NCBI GenBank assembly: GCA_938039195.1
Contig: CALHVK010000037.1
Coordinates: forward strand, 1 to 17,210
Source of the DNA: an uncultured Carnobacteriaceae bacterium
GTDB lineage: Bacteria > Bacillota > Bacilli > Lactobacillales > Aerococcaceae
Length of the DNA: 17,210 nucleotides
Direction of reading: 5' to 3'
Position numbers and translations under genes: made by a program. Each line of letters starts with the position of its first letter. Position 1 is the stretch's first letter. Below the pieces are notes generated by a model, which was given only the letters and a program-made list of their open reading frames with translations, did not search any database and was not told where the DNA came from. Below, in pieces: positions 1 through 7,516 of this stretch.

Positions 1-2
1 TT

Positions 3-164
3 CCTCGCCATGAAAAATCGATTCGTTCCGCAGCTATTACCAGTCGTAACGACTCACTCTTCCTAGTCGATTTACTCTACTTAGGGCTTCTTCAAAAAGA
101 TGAAAGCCGTGCAAACGACATTCTAGAAAGTAGTTATAATTTGACGCATCAGTTGAGAAAATAA
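3..164 (+). CDS. RpiR/MurR-family regulator, C-terminal end only (partial)
   Basis: Only the last 53 codons lie in the window; the reading frame is open from base 3 to a TAA at 162-164. The visible protein includes AITSRNDSLFLVDLLYLGLLQKD. This aligns with the C-terminal end of the RpiR-type regulator encoded at 2338-3180 (SITSRNSLLTITDLLYYGIAKKD), so it is very probably the end of the SIS domain of a second RpiR-family transcription factor. In that family the SIS domain binds a sugar phosphate and an N-terminal RpiR-type HTH binds DNA; both are outside the window here. The gene is followed by a strong terminator and then by the GlcNAc/MurNAc kinase gene on the same strand. The assignment rests on similarity to one paralogue in the window, so the subfamily and ligand are unknown. 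Confidence 0.7.
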   Translation, partial: PRHEKSIRSAAITSRNDSLFLVDLLYLGLLQKDESRANDILESSYNLTHQLRK

Positions 165-197
165 TATTAAAATCATTATATCTTCTTTAACTTGAAG

Positions 198-224
198 TCC
201 CACCCTTTTTTCGGGTGGGTTTTC
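198..224 (+). terminator. Intrinsic terminator of the partial RpiR gene
   Basis: CCCACCC (199-205) and GGGTGGG (213-219) form a 7-bp GC-rich stem around a T-rich loop, followed by TTTT. It lies 34 bases after the stop at 162-164 and separates the regulator from the kinase gene downstream. Confidence 0.85.
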
Positions 225-300
225 TATAGCATTTTTAGAGCGACTATTAAAAATCAAACTATTTATCTTAATCAGTAATATGCATGAAAGGAGTTTTACT

Positions 301-1152
301 ATGAAAATAGGAATTGATGGTGGAGGCACAAAGACAAAAGGAGTTTTATACAAAGAACAAGAAATCGTTGACGAATATATTAGAGAGATGGGAAATCCAA
401 TTGTCAATTTCGAACTTGCAGTATCAAATGTAGTACAAGTTATTGAGCACTTACTATCTAACAACAATCTCCAGTATTCAGATATCAACTGTATTTCTAT
501 TGGTATGGCAGGCGCTAGCACCATTATCGAGAAACTTACTTTGGCTTTTAACGAAAAAATCAGTTGTCGTTTCGTAGTGGATTCTGATTTAAAAATGAGT
601 CATATTGCTACATTTAAAAACAATGATGGTAATCTATTCATCGCAGGAACAGGTTCTTCGCTTCTCTCAAGAAAAGATGGAAAATTTATTCAAAAAGGGG
701 GTTGGGGACACATTCTAGGAGATGAAGGTAGTGGATATTGGATTGGAAAACAGATTTTAAAAACATATGTTGATTATCTAGATTATACTGAGTCCCCTTT
801 AGATTTCTGCGAACTAGTTCCGGCGCTGGAAGAACTCTTCCCTGACAGAAGTACTATTGTACAGACGGTTTACTCAAAACCAAAAACAGAAGTTGCTAAA
901 CTGGCAAGTTTCTGCAGCACATATGACGCCAATTACTTTTTACATACTCTTGCTCAACAAGCCGGAAAAGATATCGCAAAAACTCTATTATCATGCAACA
1001 GTGAACCAATCATTCCTGTCGCTTTTGAAGGAAGTGTCGTTAAAAAGAACGATACCGTATTAAGTAGCTGTGTTTCTGAAATAGAATCTTCTCAAAAACA
1101 ATTGGAGATTATTCCTTCTAGACCTGCGACAGAAAGCGTCTTTTATCTATAA
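301..1152 (+). CDS. BadF/BcrA-family N-acetylglucosamine (or MurNAc) kinase
   Basis: A 283-residue sugar kinase of the ASKHA fold, BadF/BadG/BcrA type, the family of GlcNAc kinases and of clostridial MurK, which phosphorylates both GlcNAc and MurNAc at O6. Visible motifs are the phosphate-1 loop DGGGTKTK (6-13), the VVDSD segment with the probable catalytic Asp96, phosphate-2 GTGS (116-119), and GWGHILGDEGSGYWIG (134-149), typical of GlcNAc kinases. I start at the ATG at 301 because AAAGGAG (287-293) is well placed for it; the in-frame ATG at 280 lies upstream of this Shine-Dalgarno. The gene converges on the anmK operon and shares a terminator with it. Inferred role: re-phosphorylate GlcNAc (and perhaps MurNAc) released during cell-wall sugar salvage. 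The length is at the short end for the family, but the termini look intact. Which sugar it prefers cannot be read from the sequence. Confidence 0.82.
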   Translation: MKIGIDGGGTKTKGVLYKEQEIVDEYIREMGNPIVNFELAVSNVVQVIEHLLSNNNLQYSDINCISIGMAGASTIIEKLTLAFNEKISCRFVVDSDLKMSHIATFKNNDGNLFIAGTGSSLLSRKDGKFIQKGGWGHILGDEGSGYWIGKQILKTYVDYLDYTESPLDFCELVPALEELFPDRSTIVQTVYSKPKTEVAKLASFCSTYDANYFLHTLAQQAGKDIAKTLLSCNSEPIIPVAFEGSVVKKNDTVLSSCVSEIESSQKQLEIIPSRPATESVFYL

Positions 1153-1158
1153 AAGAAA

Positions 1159-1188
1159 ATACCTATTGTGAAATTTCACAATAGGTAT
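1159..1188. terminator. Bidirectional terminator, 30-bp perfect palindrome
   Basis: The arms ATACCTATTGTGAAA (1159-1173) and TTTCACAATAGGTAT (1174-1188) are exact reverse complements. The plus strand continues with CTTTATGTT. The minus strand continues with TTTTCTTTTA, a good U-tract. It lies 7 bases after the kinase stop and 7 bases beyond the anmK stop, so it probably ends both convergent transcripts. Confidence 0.85.
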
Positions 1189-1195
1189 CTTTATG

Positions 1196-2338
1196 TTATA
1201 AAGTTGGATAGGTAATTTGACCTAAAATTACACTCTTCTTCGCACCAGTGGCTGAAGGAACATTAGATGGTCTTCTATGGTACGTTTGATTCCCTAAAAT
1301 CACGAATGCCAATGCTTCTTTTGCTTCAGAAGAAAAACCATGTTCTTCTTGCGTAATCACTCGAACTTCAGGCATCTCTTTTTGGATAAGTTCAAGTAGG
1401 TAAGAATTATAGGCACCGCCACCACCAATAATGCATTTCTTCAAATCATATGCACCAATCAAATGTTTCTTATAGTGATATGCAATCGAATAGGCCGTAA
1501 ACCACGTTAACGTATGAATAATGTCGTTTGCATCATTAGAGCGATACTTTTCAAGAAGCCCTCTTGTAAAATGTTCTCCAAACATTTCTCTACCCGTTGT
1601 TTTTGGAAGATCCATCTTAAAGTAAGGATGCTCTTTTAGCTCTTCTGCCAACTGCGGTATCATCTTTCCTTGTCGAGCATAAAATCCATCCTTATCATAT
1701 TTCTCTCCATAGAAAGTTCGAACAGCTTCATCAATCATCATATTCCCTGGACCCGTATCAAAAGCAATGACTTTTTTCTCATCTCCCTTTTTAGGAAGAA
1801 CTGTCACATTTCCAATACCACCTATATTTTGCAAGGCTACTGCTTGATGCTCTTCACCATATAGTAAAGTTTCACTATAAGGAACTAAAGGTGCTCCTTC
1901 CCCACCTACCGCCATATCCATCACGCGGAAGTTTGAAATCACATCTGTTTTACATTCATTCGCAATGATAGCCGCTTCTCCAATTTGAAGTGTACTTGGA
2001 ACATAATCATCATAAGCTTTCGGAATATGGAAAATAGTCTGTCCATGACTTGCGATAAACGACAACTCTTCTAATTGAACATTGGATTCTTTACAAATAC
2101 TTTTTACTGCGTCTGCAAAAAGATATCCTAATTCAAAATTCAAAGAACAGATTAAATCCACAGGGATTAATTCTCTGCTACAACATTTCCTTATTTTTGC
2201 TCTTAAACTCTCCGGAATATCTACCGTAATAAAATTTAATTGTTTTACCTCTGTGGACTCATCGTACCCAGTGATTTCACAAAGGACTGTATCTACACCA
2301 TCTAAAGATGTTCCCGACATTAACCCTACTGCCAGCAT
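1196..2338 (-). CDS. anmK: Anhydro-N-acetylmuramic acid kinase AnmK
   Basis: 380 residues, close to the usual length (about 370). AnmK hydrolyses the 1,6-anhydro bond of anhydroMurNAc while phosphorylating O6 with ATP, giving MurNAc-6-P, the substrate of MurQ. Visible are the N-terminal GLMSGTSLDGVD (5-16), the conserved SHGQT (98-101 region), and FDTGPGN with Asp194, which corresponds to the catalytic Asp of the E. coli enzyme. The ATG overlaps the stop of the RpiR-type gene as TAATG, and AAGGAGGTT lies just upstream inside that gene's end, so the two are translationally coupled. It is the last gene of the murQ operon and ends at the shared palindromic terminator. AnhydroMurNAc is produced by lytic transglycosylases; no such enzyme is in the window, so its source may be other bacteria or phage enzymes (inference). 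Confidence 0.95.
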   Translation of the reverse strand: MLAVGLMSGTSLDGVDTVLCEITGYDESTEVKQLNFITVDIPESLRAKIRKCCSRELIPVDLICSLNFELGYLFADAVKSICKESNVQLEELSFIASHGQTIFHIPKAYDDYVPSTLQIGEAAIIANECKTDVISNFRVMDMAVGGEGAPLVPYSETLLYGEEHQAVALQNIGGIGNVTVLPKKGDEKKVIAFDTGPGNMMIDEAVRTFYGEKYDKDGFYARQGKMIPQLAEELKEHPYFKMDLPKTTGREMFGEHFTRGLLEKYRSNDANDIIHTLTWFTAYSIAYHYKKHLIGAYDLKKCIIGGGGAYNSYLLELIQKEMPEVRVITQEEHGFSSEAKEALAFVILGNQTYHRRPSNVPSATGAKKSVILGQITYPTL

Positions 2339-3180
2339 TATTGAACCTCCTTAATAAATTGTCGTGTTCTAATAAGCAAGTCTTTTGTAACATTAAAATC
2401 TTTCTTTGCAATTCCGTAATACAGTAAATCGGTAATCGTTAATAAACTATTCCTAGAAGTAATTGATCCTAAGCGAATCTCTTTTTCTTCTACAGGAACA
2501 AACAGTCGAATATCCGATAATGTCGAAAGTGTTGATTTTAGATTGTACTTTGTCACTCCAACAATTCTGGCTCCCATTGTTTTAGCAACTTTTGCAATGG
2601 AATTTATAGACTCTGTTTCGCCACTATAACTAATGACAATGACAACATCATCTTTCTCTAGCTGTGCTACACGTGCCATTAACGTATGTAAATCACGATC
2701 GTAAATAATTTCTTGATGGATACGTGTCATTTTATGATAGAAATCTAAACAAACAATACTGCTTCCACCAACTCCTAATAAATAAACCGTCTTTGCTTTG
2801 TTAATCGATTCAATCGCTTTTTCTAAAGCATGATAATCGAGTAAGGCAAATGTTTCTTTGATATTCTGCGTTAACATGTTTTCTGTTTTTTGAAGTAGTG
2901 TCATCAAAGAATCACTTGGATTTAAAAAAGTTTCAATATCACCTTCGTCTAAACTATCTTTTTCTTTTGCTAATTCTACTTTAAACGCTGGTAAACCTTT
3001 ATACCCCATTTTCTTTGAAAATCGAACCCAGGCCGAAGCTGATGTTTTTGTAATTTCTCCTAATTCTTTAGCATTCGCATCAAGCACTACATGCTTATTT
3101 GAAATAATAAACTCTGCTATGGTGCGTTCTGTTTCCGTAAAAGCATCCATCGAGCTATTTATTTTATACAACACACTCAT
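2338..3180 (-). CDS. RpiR/MurR-family transcriptional regulator (HTH + SIS)
   Basis: 280 residues from the ATG at 3180. The N-terminal ~75 residues are an RpiR-type HTH (FTETERTIAEFIISN, then a segment with SASAWVRFSKKMGYKGLPAFK). A SIS sugar-phosphate domain follows, with LLGVGGSSIVCLDF and VVIVISYSGETESI, the Ser/Thr loops that hold the phosphate. Members next to murQ (MurR) sense MurNAc-6-P, so a role as the local regulator of this operon is likely but inferred. An upstream in-frame TTG at 3198 has no Shine-Dalgarno; the ATG at 3180 has AGAGAG about 9 bases before it, a modest site. The gene sits inside the operon between the GH1 gene and anmK and overlaps anmK by one base. A 10-bp inverted repeat (3201-3225) lies directly upstream and could be an operator or mRNA hairpin. 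Confidence 0.9.
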   Translation of the reverse strand: MSVLYKINSSMDAFTETERTIAEFIISNKHVVLDANAKELGEITKTSASAWVRFSKKMGYKGLPAFKVELAKEKDSLDEGDIETFLNPSDSLMTLLQKTENMLTQNIKETFALLDYHALEKAIESINKAKTVYLLGVGGSSIVCLDFYHKMTRIHQEIIYDRDLHTLMARVAQLEKDDVVIVISYSGETESINSIAKVAKTMGARIVGVTKYNLKSTLSTLSDIRLFVPVEEKEIRLGSITSRNSLLTITDLLYYGIAKKDFNVTKDLLIRTRQFIKEVQ

Positions 3181-3200
3181 ACAACACACTCTCTTCAACC

Positions 3201-3225
3201 GTTAAAGAAACATCATTTCTTTAAC
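3201..3225 (-). repeat. Inverted repeat between the GH1 gene and the RpiR gene
   Basis: GTTAAAGAAA (3201-3210) and TTTCTTTAAC (3216-3225) are perfect 10-bp arms around CATCA. It overlaps the GH1 stop codon (3221-3223) and precedes the regulator start. No T-run follows it on the transcribed strand, so it is a poor terminator. An operator or an RNA processing or stability hairpin fits better (inference). Confidence 0.6.
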
Positions 3226-4666
3226 CGTTATTTTCTTCTTTATATTTTTGGATAAAATCTTTATACCAATAGAAACTATCTTTCTTATATCTCTTGTAAG
3301 TTCCATTACCTAGATTGTCTGCGTCTACATAGATAACACCATAGCGTTTATCCATTTCACAGCTTCCCGCGGAGACAATATCAATAATTCCCCAAGCAAT
3401 ATAGGCTTCAAGTGGAACTCCATCTTCTAGAGCTAATTGTGCTTGTTCATAATAACTTTTCATATAATCAATTCTATAATCATCATGAACTTCCCCATTT
3501 TCAGTCAGTAAATCACGTGCGCCTAACCCATTTTCTGACACAATTACCGGCTTTCCGTATCGTTCATACACTTTATGTAATGAGGTTCTTAGCCCAACCG
3601 GATCAATTTGCCATCCCCATTCACTTGCTTTTAAATAAGGATTCTTAGTGGAAACTACCAAATTTCCAGCTGTTTTATCTGCTTCTTCCACAGTAATTAC
3701 GGATGATGTATAGAAGGAAATTGAAACAAAGTCGCAAGTATTCTCTTTTAACAGTTCCTTATCCTCATCTGTAATATTTAGAACAATATTTTTATTTTTA
3801 AAGAAGGTTTCTGCATAATATGGATACTCTCCTTTAGATAAAATATCCATGCAGTACCATTGGTTCATTTGTTCTTCAAAAACTAGTTTTAGATTATCCT
3901 CTGGTCTACTAGTTAACGGATAGTAACAGAAACACGCAATCATGGACCCAAAACGGCCTGGAAGTTTCATTTCTCTAGCTAATTTTATCGTTTTAGCACT
4001 TGCGACGAATTGATGGTGCAGGGCTTGGAATACATCAGATAAATCAAATCCATTTTCACCTTTCAATAAACCCACACCATTATATGGACTGAAGTATCCT
4101 GCGTTAATCTCGTTAAATGGTAACCAATATTCGACTAAGTTCCCCCATCTTTCAAAAACAAAGGTCGAAAAACGCATGAAATGCTCGATACATTCTCTTC
4201 CTTTCCAACCACCATATTGTTCTACCAAATAAATCGGCATTGCATAATGATTGAGCGTTAGAAAAATTTTGATTCCCTTTTCTGCCAAAAGATTAAAAAC
4301 TCGATCATAATAAGCGACACCTTCTGGAGAAGGCACTTCTTCTACTCCGTTTGGAAAAAGCCTTGCCCAACTAATAGAAAAACGATATAAATCTAACCCT
4401 AACTCATCTAGATATTCAATATCTTCTTCCAAATGTTCAAACCCTTTTGTCCCGTTTCTAAACGGATAATACTTGTCGCTATCCAAGCGTTTAGCTTCTT
4501 CAATTTTTTCTTTCGTTAATAATCGCGTTTCTTCGGTTGCATTCGAAGTTCGTGGTAAGTATGCTCGACAATCTTGCGTATCTAAGCCCTTCGCGCTTGT
4601 AAAACCACCTTCATATTGGCTTGAAGCGGTAGCTCCACCCCATAATATTCTTTGTTTTTTATCCAT
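3221..4666 (-). CDS. GH1 family 6-phospho-beta-glucosidase-type glycosidase
   Basis: 481 residues, full length for glycoside hydrolase family 1. It carries the N-terminal family signature ILWGGATASSQYEGGF (7-22), the acid/base FNEIN with Glu186, and the nucleophile VSENG with Glu378. SAGSCEMDKRYGVIYVD provides Ser432, Lys440 and Tyr442, the trio that binds the 6-phosphate in 6-phospho-beta-glycosidases, so a phosphorylated substrate is expected. Family members hydrolyse PTS-imported beta-glucosides such as cellobiose-6-P in the cytoplasm. It starts 5 bases after the mupG stop with a weak TTAGGAT site inside mupG, so coupling to mupG is likely. Its presence among MurNAc-6-P genes is unusual. 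It may cleave a different phosphorylated disaccharide carried by the same PTS, or a GlcNAc-containing one; the substrate cannot be read from sequence. Confidence 0.92.
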   Translation of the reverse strand: MDKKQRILWGGATASSQYEGGFTSAKGLDTQDCRAYLPRTSNATEETRLLTKEKIEEAKRLDSDKYYPFRNGTKGFEHLEEDIEYLDELGLDLYRFSISWARLFPNGVEEVPSPEGVAYYDRVFNLLAEKGIKIFLTLNHYAMPIYLVEQYGGWKGRECIEHFMRFSTFVFERWGNLVEYWLPFNEINAGYFSPYNGVGLLKGENGFDLSDVFQALHHQFVASAKTIKLAREMKLPGRFGSMIACFCYYPLTSRPEDNLKLVFEEQMNQWYCMDILSKGEYPYYAETFFKNKNIVLNITDEDKELLKENTCDFVSISFYTSSVITVEEADKTAGNLVVSTKNPYLKASEWGWQIDPVGLRTSLHKVYERYGKPVIVSENGLGARDLLTENGEVHDDYRIDYMKSYYEQAQLALEDGVPLEAYIAWGIIDIVSAGSCEMDKRYGVIYVDADNLGNGTYKRYKKDSFYWYKDFIQKYKEENNG

Positions 4667-4671
4667 TGCGT

Positions 4672-5763
4672 TTATCCTAATCTAAATTTAAATTTTTGCC
4701 ACGGTTTTAATTCATCTAAAATAAAGTGTTCAATATCAACTACTTTTCCGACAACATTTGTTTTGCCTGAATTTTCCATATCCTTCAAGGCAATCTGTAG
4801 CTCTCCGGCATAATGTCCGTATTCGCTGCTTTCGATAATAATATCCCCTCTACGAATCTGACTAGGAGCATTAAACACGTCAAAACGATGTCCTTTATAT
4901 TTCACACGGCTCTGTGTTGAACGAATAAAGTAATCATTTTGATCCCCTCTATTAAAGTGGAATTCCTCTAATACAATTTTCTTTTCCACTTCTGGAATGC
5001 CATCCACTAATTCAACATCAAAAGTTACCAAATCTAAATCCAGTCCTTGTAGAGACTGTAATTCTTCGTCTGTTGGATAGCAGTTAGAAATCAAAATATC
5101 ATCCACTAATTCCATCGCAATATGATGTTTAATCTGTACATCTAACGGCAATTCACGATGAAGCTCTAAAGTTGGTAAGCCCTCTGTTGTTGGCCAAGGT
5201 CCAAATGCATTTTTATCGCCACAAGTAACAAATGCAGCAGTTTTTAATCCATACTGATTAAATCGTCTCGTACATTCTTTATAAAAATCTAAGTTTAAAC
5301 CTGAATAACGGTGTGGATAAAAATTATGACAACCATACAATTTATATTTATTTGGTCTGTAATCCATAATCGTATCTAGTGTATGAACATTATTACTCAT
5401 GTTGATTTCAATAATTAACCCTTGAGGATTATACGTCATAATTGACTCTTCTAACCCTGAAAAACCTGCATCTAGACGAATTCCATCTGCTCCAATTTCT
5501 TTAAAGAAAGATAAATCTTTATACGAAATATTCAATTCTCCAAACACTCGAGGAGAAACATCTACAATAACTTCAAATCCAAGTGAGTGTGCATATTCAT
5601 TAATTTCAGTAAATTCTTTTTTGATTTCTTCTGCTGGTTTATTCACAGATAATAAACACGAAAAAATTCTAGAAAAGCCGAACTCACTTGTTTTTTTTAG
5701 ATAAGTTTTAATGTCATTTAGAGTGCTTTTTTCAGGATAAATTGATACACCTAGTCGTCTCAT
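4672..5763 (-). CDS. mupG: MupG/DUF871 6-phospho-N-acetylmuramidase
   Basis: 363 residues, matching the DUF871 family: an N-terminal TIM-barrel-like domain (about 1-240, starting LGVSIYPEKST and including YGCHNFYPHRYSGL and AAFVTCGDKN) and a smaller C-terminal domain (about 245-363, with RSTQSRVKYKG and RRGDIIIESSEYGHYAGELQIAL). The characterised member, S. aureus MupG (GH170), splits MurNAc-6-P-GlcNAc into MurNAc-6-P and GlcNAc. Its place in a murQ operon supports the same job here: it would feed MurQ and leave GlcNAc for the kinase at 301-1152. AAGGAG lies 9 bases before the ATG. A terminator-like hairpin (5794-5816) lies between EIIC and this gene, so its expression may be lower than that of the PTS genes. 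Some DUF871 proteins are annotated only as outer-surface or unknown proteins; the MurNAc context makes MupG the best reading. Confidence 0.85.
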   Translation of the reverse strand: MRRLGVSIYPEKSTLNDIKTYLKKTSEFGFSRIFSCLLSVNKPAEEIKKEFTEINEYAHSLGFEVIVDVSPRVFGELNISYKDLSFFKEIGADGIRLDAGFSGLEESIMTYNPQGLIIEINMSNNVHTLDTIMDYRPNKYKLYGCHNFYPHRYSGLNLDFYKECTRRFNQYGLKTAAFVTCGDKNAFGPWPTTEGLPTLELHRELPLDVQIKHHIAMELVDDILISNCYPTDEELQSLQGLDLDLVTFDVELVDGIPEVEKKIVLEEFHFNRGDQNDYFIRSTQSRVKYKGHRFDVFNAPSQIRRGDIIIESSEYGHYAGELQIALKDMENSGKTNVVGKVVDIEHFILDELKPWQKFKFRLG

Positions 5764-5789
5764 TCATTTTCTCCTTACACATTTATATA

Positions 5790-5816
5790 GAAAAGCCCTG
5801 TTACTAGAACAGGGCT
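5790..5816 (-). terminator. Terminator-like hairpin inside the operon, between EIIC and mupG
   Basis: AGCCCTGTT (5794-5802) and AACAGGGCT (5808-5816) form a perfect 9-bp stem with a 5-base loop. On the transcribed minus strand it is followed by TTTTCTATAT, a short U-tract. It probably causes partial termination or protects an upstream transcript end, giving more PTS than hydrolase message (inference). Confidence 0.65.
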
Positions 5817-5829
5817 GAGAACTTCATTC

Positions 5830-7167
5830 TTATTGCTCTTGCTCTTGAGCTAGTAATGATTTGTCGTACATTGCAAAGAATGGATAGTAAATTAAAATTG
5901 ATAATAAAATTAATACTACGTTTAATACAATTGCTCTCCAGTCACTACCTGTAGCTAGGAATGCTCCAATTGGTCCAGGAAGTGTCCAAGGCGCACTTGC
6001 AACCACTTTGTTTACTAAACCTGTAGACATTGCAATCCAAGTTACTACCCCATTTGCTAATGGTGCTAAAATAAACGGAATGATTAATTGTGGATTTAAT
6101 ACAATTGGTGTACCGAAAATTAAAGGCTCATTGATGTTACATACTGCTGGAATAAATGCTGTCTTACCGAGAGATTTACCATATGCAGATTTAGAGCGCC
6201 AGATTAGTAAGATAGCTAATCCGATAGTTGCCCCAGAACCACCAATCATTACAAACCATTGATAGAAAGGTTCAGCTGCAATATTAGGGATTGCAGAACC
6301 ATTCGCAAACGCTGTAGTATTTTCTTCTAGCAACACTAACCATAATGGACGTGCAAGAGATCCAACGATTGACCAACCGTGAATACCAAATGACCAGAAG
6401 AATTGTGATAAGAAAATTACTACGATAACAGAGAAGATTGAATCTGTCGCTTGTACTAATGGAGCAACGATACTACCTACAATTTTATGAACATCAATAC
6501 CGATGAACATTGTAATTGTTGAAACGAATAATAATACGATTACTGTTGGTGTTAATGCTTCAAAAGAACGTGCAACTGACGCAGGTACTTGTGGTGGCAT
6601 TGAAATCTTGAATCCACTCTTTTGAGTGAAACGATATACTTCAACTGCCACGAATGCAGATAAGATACCAATAAACATACCTGCGGATCCCAGATTACTC
6701 ATAGGGAGTACAAACCCCGAAGGTAATGAAGATAAATAGTTTTTTAAAGGCTCGCTAGTTTCTGCTAAAGCTTTTACTTCTGCAGAAGCAGCTGGAATTG
6801 CTTTAGGAATGATAGTTAGTAAGTATGCTAATTCTGCTAAGATAGCACCTGATAAACCATCTAAATCATAAGACGATGCTAGCGAGTATCCAATACCAAA
6901 TACCGCATATAGCGTCATAATGTACATTGATACACGGTAAGGTAATAAGATTTTAGCTTGGTTTGCTTGAATAAATTGAGTAATTCCCCATTCTTTTGGC
7001 ATTGAGTTTGGAAGAAAGGCAATTACTAAAAACATTGACGCAACGACAATAATTGGTAAAGTTGCAATAATACCATCACGAATCGCTCTTAAATGGCGTT
7101 GTTCTGCTAATTTTGCCATCGGTGTCGATAGCTTTGTATCCATAAATTCTGTGATTTTATCAAACAT
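5830..7167 (-). CDS. PTS EIIC, lactose/cellobiose family sugar permease
   Basis: 445 residues and very hydrophobic, with about ten membrane segments, matching the Lac-family (CelB/LicC-type) EIIC. The N-terminus MFDKITEFMDTKLSTPMAKLAEQRHLRAIRDG is typical (first 20 residues: MFDKITEFMDTKLSTPMAKL). The family motif is NEPLIFGTPIVLNP in the C-terminal third, where the Glu takes part in sugar binding. It transports and hands the sugar to EIIB for phosphorylation at the membrane. EIIB and EIIA are separate genes just upstream in the same operon. The usual MurNAc transporter, MurP, belongs to the unrelated Glc family. A Lac-family porter in a murQ-mupG-anmK operon therefore suggests an alternative route for a MurNAc or MurNAc-GlcNAc sugar, or for a beta-glucoside used by the GH1 enzyme. 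The substrate is inferred from context only. Confidence 0.92.
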   Translation of the reverse strand: MFDKITEFMDTKLSTPMAKLAEQRHLRAIRDGIIATLPIIVVASMFLVIAFLPNSMPKEWGITQFIQANQAKILLPYRVSMYIMTLYAVFGIGYSLASSYDLDGLSGAILAELAYLLTIIPKAIPAASAEVKALAETSEPLKNYLSSLPSGFVLPMSNLGSAGMFIGILSAFVAVEVYRFTQKSGFKISMPPQVPASVARSFEALTPTVIVLLFVSTITMFIGIDVHKIVGSIVAPLVQATDSIFSVIVVIFLSQFFWSFGIHGWSIVGSLARPLWLVLLEENTTAFANGSAIPNIAAEPFYQWFVMIGGSGATIGLAILLIWRSKSAYGKSLGKTAFIPAVCNINEPLIFGTPIVLNPQLIIPFILAPLANGVVTWIAMSTGLVNKVVASAPWTLPGPIGAFLATGSDWRAIVLNVVLILLSILIYYPFFAMYDKSLLAQEQEQ

Positions 7168-7188
7168 AAAATATCCCCACTTTCCTTA

Positions 7189-7497
7189 TTATATTTTTAA
7201 TTCTTCTTTGATTTGTTGAAGTAGTTTTGGTCCTCCTAATGGAGTATATCCTTGTGGTTTGATCAATAAACAAGGAACACCTGCTTCATCTGCACTAGCT
7301 TTCAACACATCATAACGGTGTCGAATTTGAGGCGCTACAAGTGAAATTTGATAACCATCTTTTACTTTTTCAGCAAAAGCTTGAGTTCCGCATTCTTCAA
7401 CTTGAATATCTAATCCTTCTTTTGTCCCTGCTTCTTGTAAGGCTTTTGCTACAATCGCACTAGACATACCTCCTGAACAAACTAATAAAATTTTCAT
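7189..7497 (-). CDS. PTS EIIB, lactose/cellobiose family
   Basis: 102 residues. The phosphorylation loop LLVCSGGMSS near the N-terminus carries the phosphocysteine Cys7. EIIB takes phosphate from EIIA-His and passes it to the sugar bound by EIIC. The start is the ATG at 7497: GGAGGT lies 7 bases upstream. A GTG 9 bases earlier (7506) overlaps that same Shine-Dalgarno and cannot use it. There are 21 bases to the EIIC gene and 19 to the small membrane-protein gene upstream, so all are one transcript. The size and motif match CelA/LicB-type EIIB. Confidence 0.93.
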   Translation of the reverse strand: MKILLVCSGGMSSAIVAKALQEAGTKEGLDIQVEECGTQAFAEKVKDGYQISLVAPQIRHRYDVLKASADEAGVPCLLIKPQGYTPLGGPKLLQQIKEELKI

Positions 7498-7516
7498 ACC
7501 TTTCACCTCCAGTCGC

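Noticed and set aside
280..300. Upstream in-frame ATG extending the GlcNAc/MurNAc kinase by 7 residues
   Set aside because: The Shine-Dalgarno AAAGGAG lies between this ATG and the one at 301, and the family N-terminus begins MKIGIDGGG.
3181..3198. TTG start extending the RpiR regulator by 6 residues
   Set aside because: No Shine-Dalgarno precedes it and the extra residues (with two Cys) do not fit the family start; the ATG at 3180 is better.
7498..7506. GTG start for EIIB
   Set aside because: The GTG overlaps the GGAGGT ribosome-binding site that serves the ATG at 7497.
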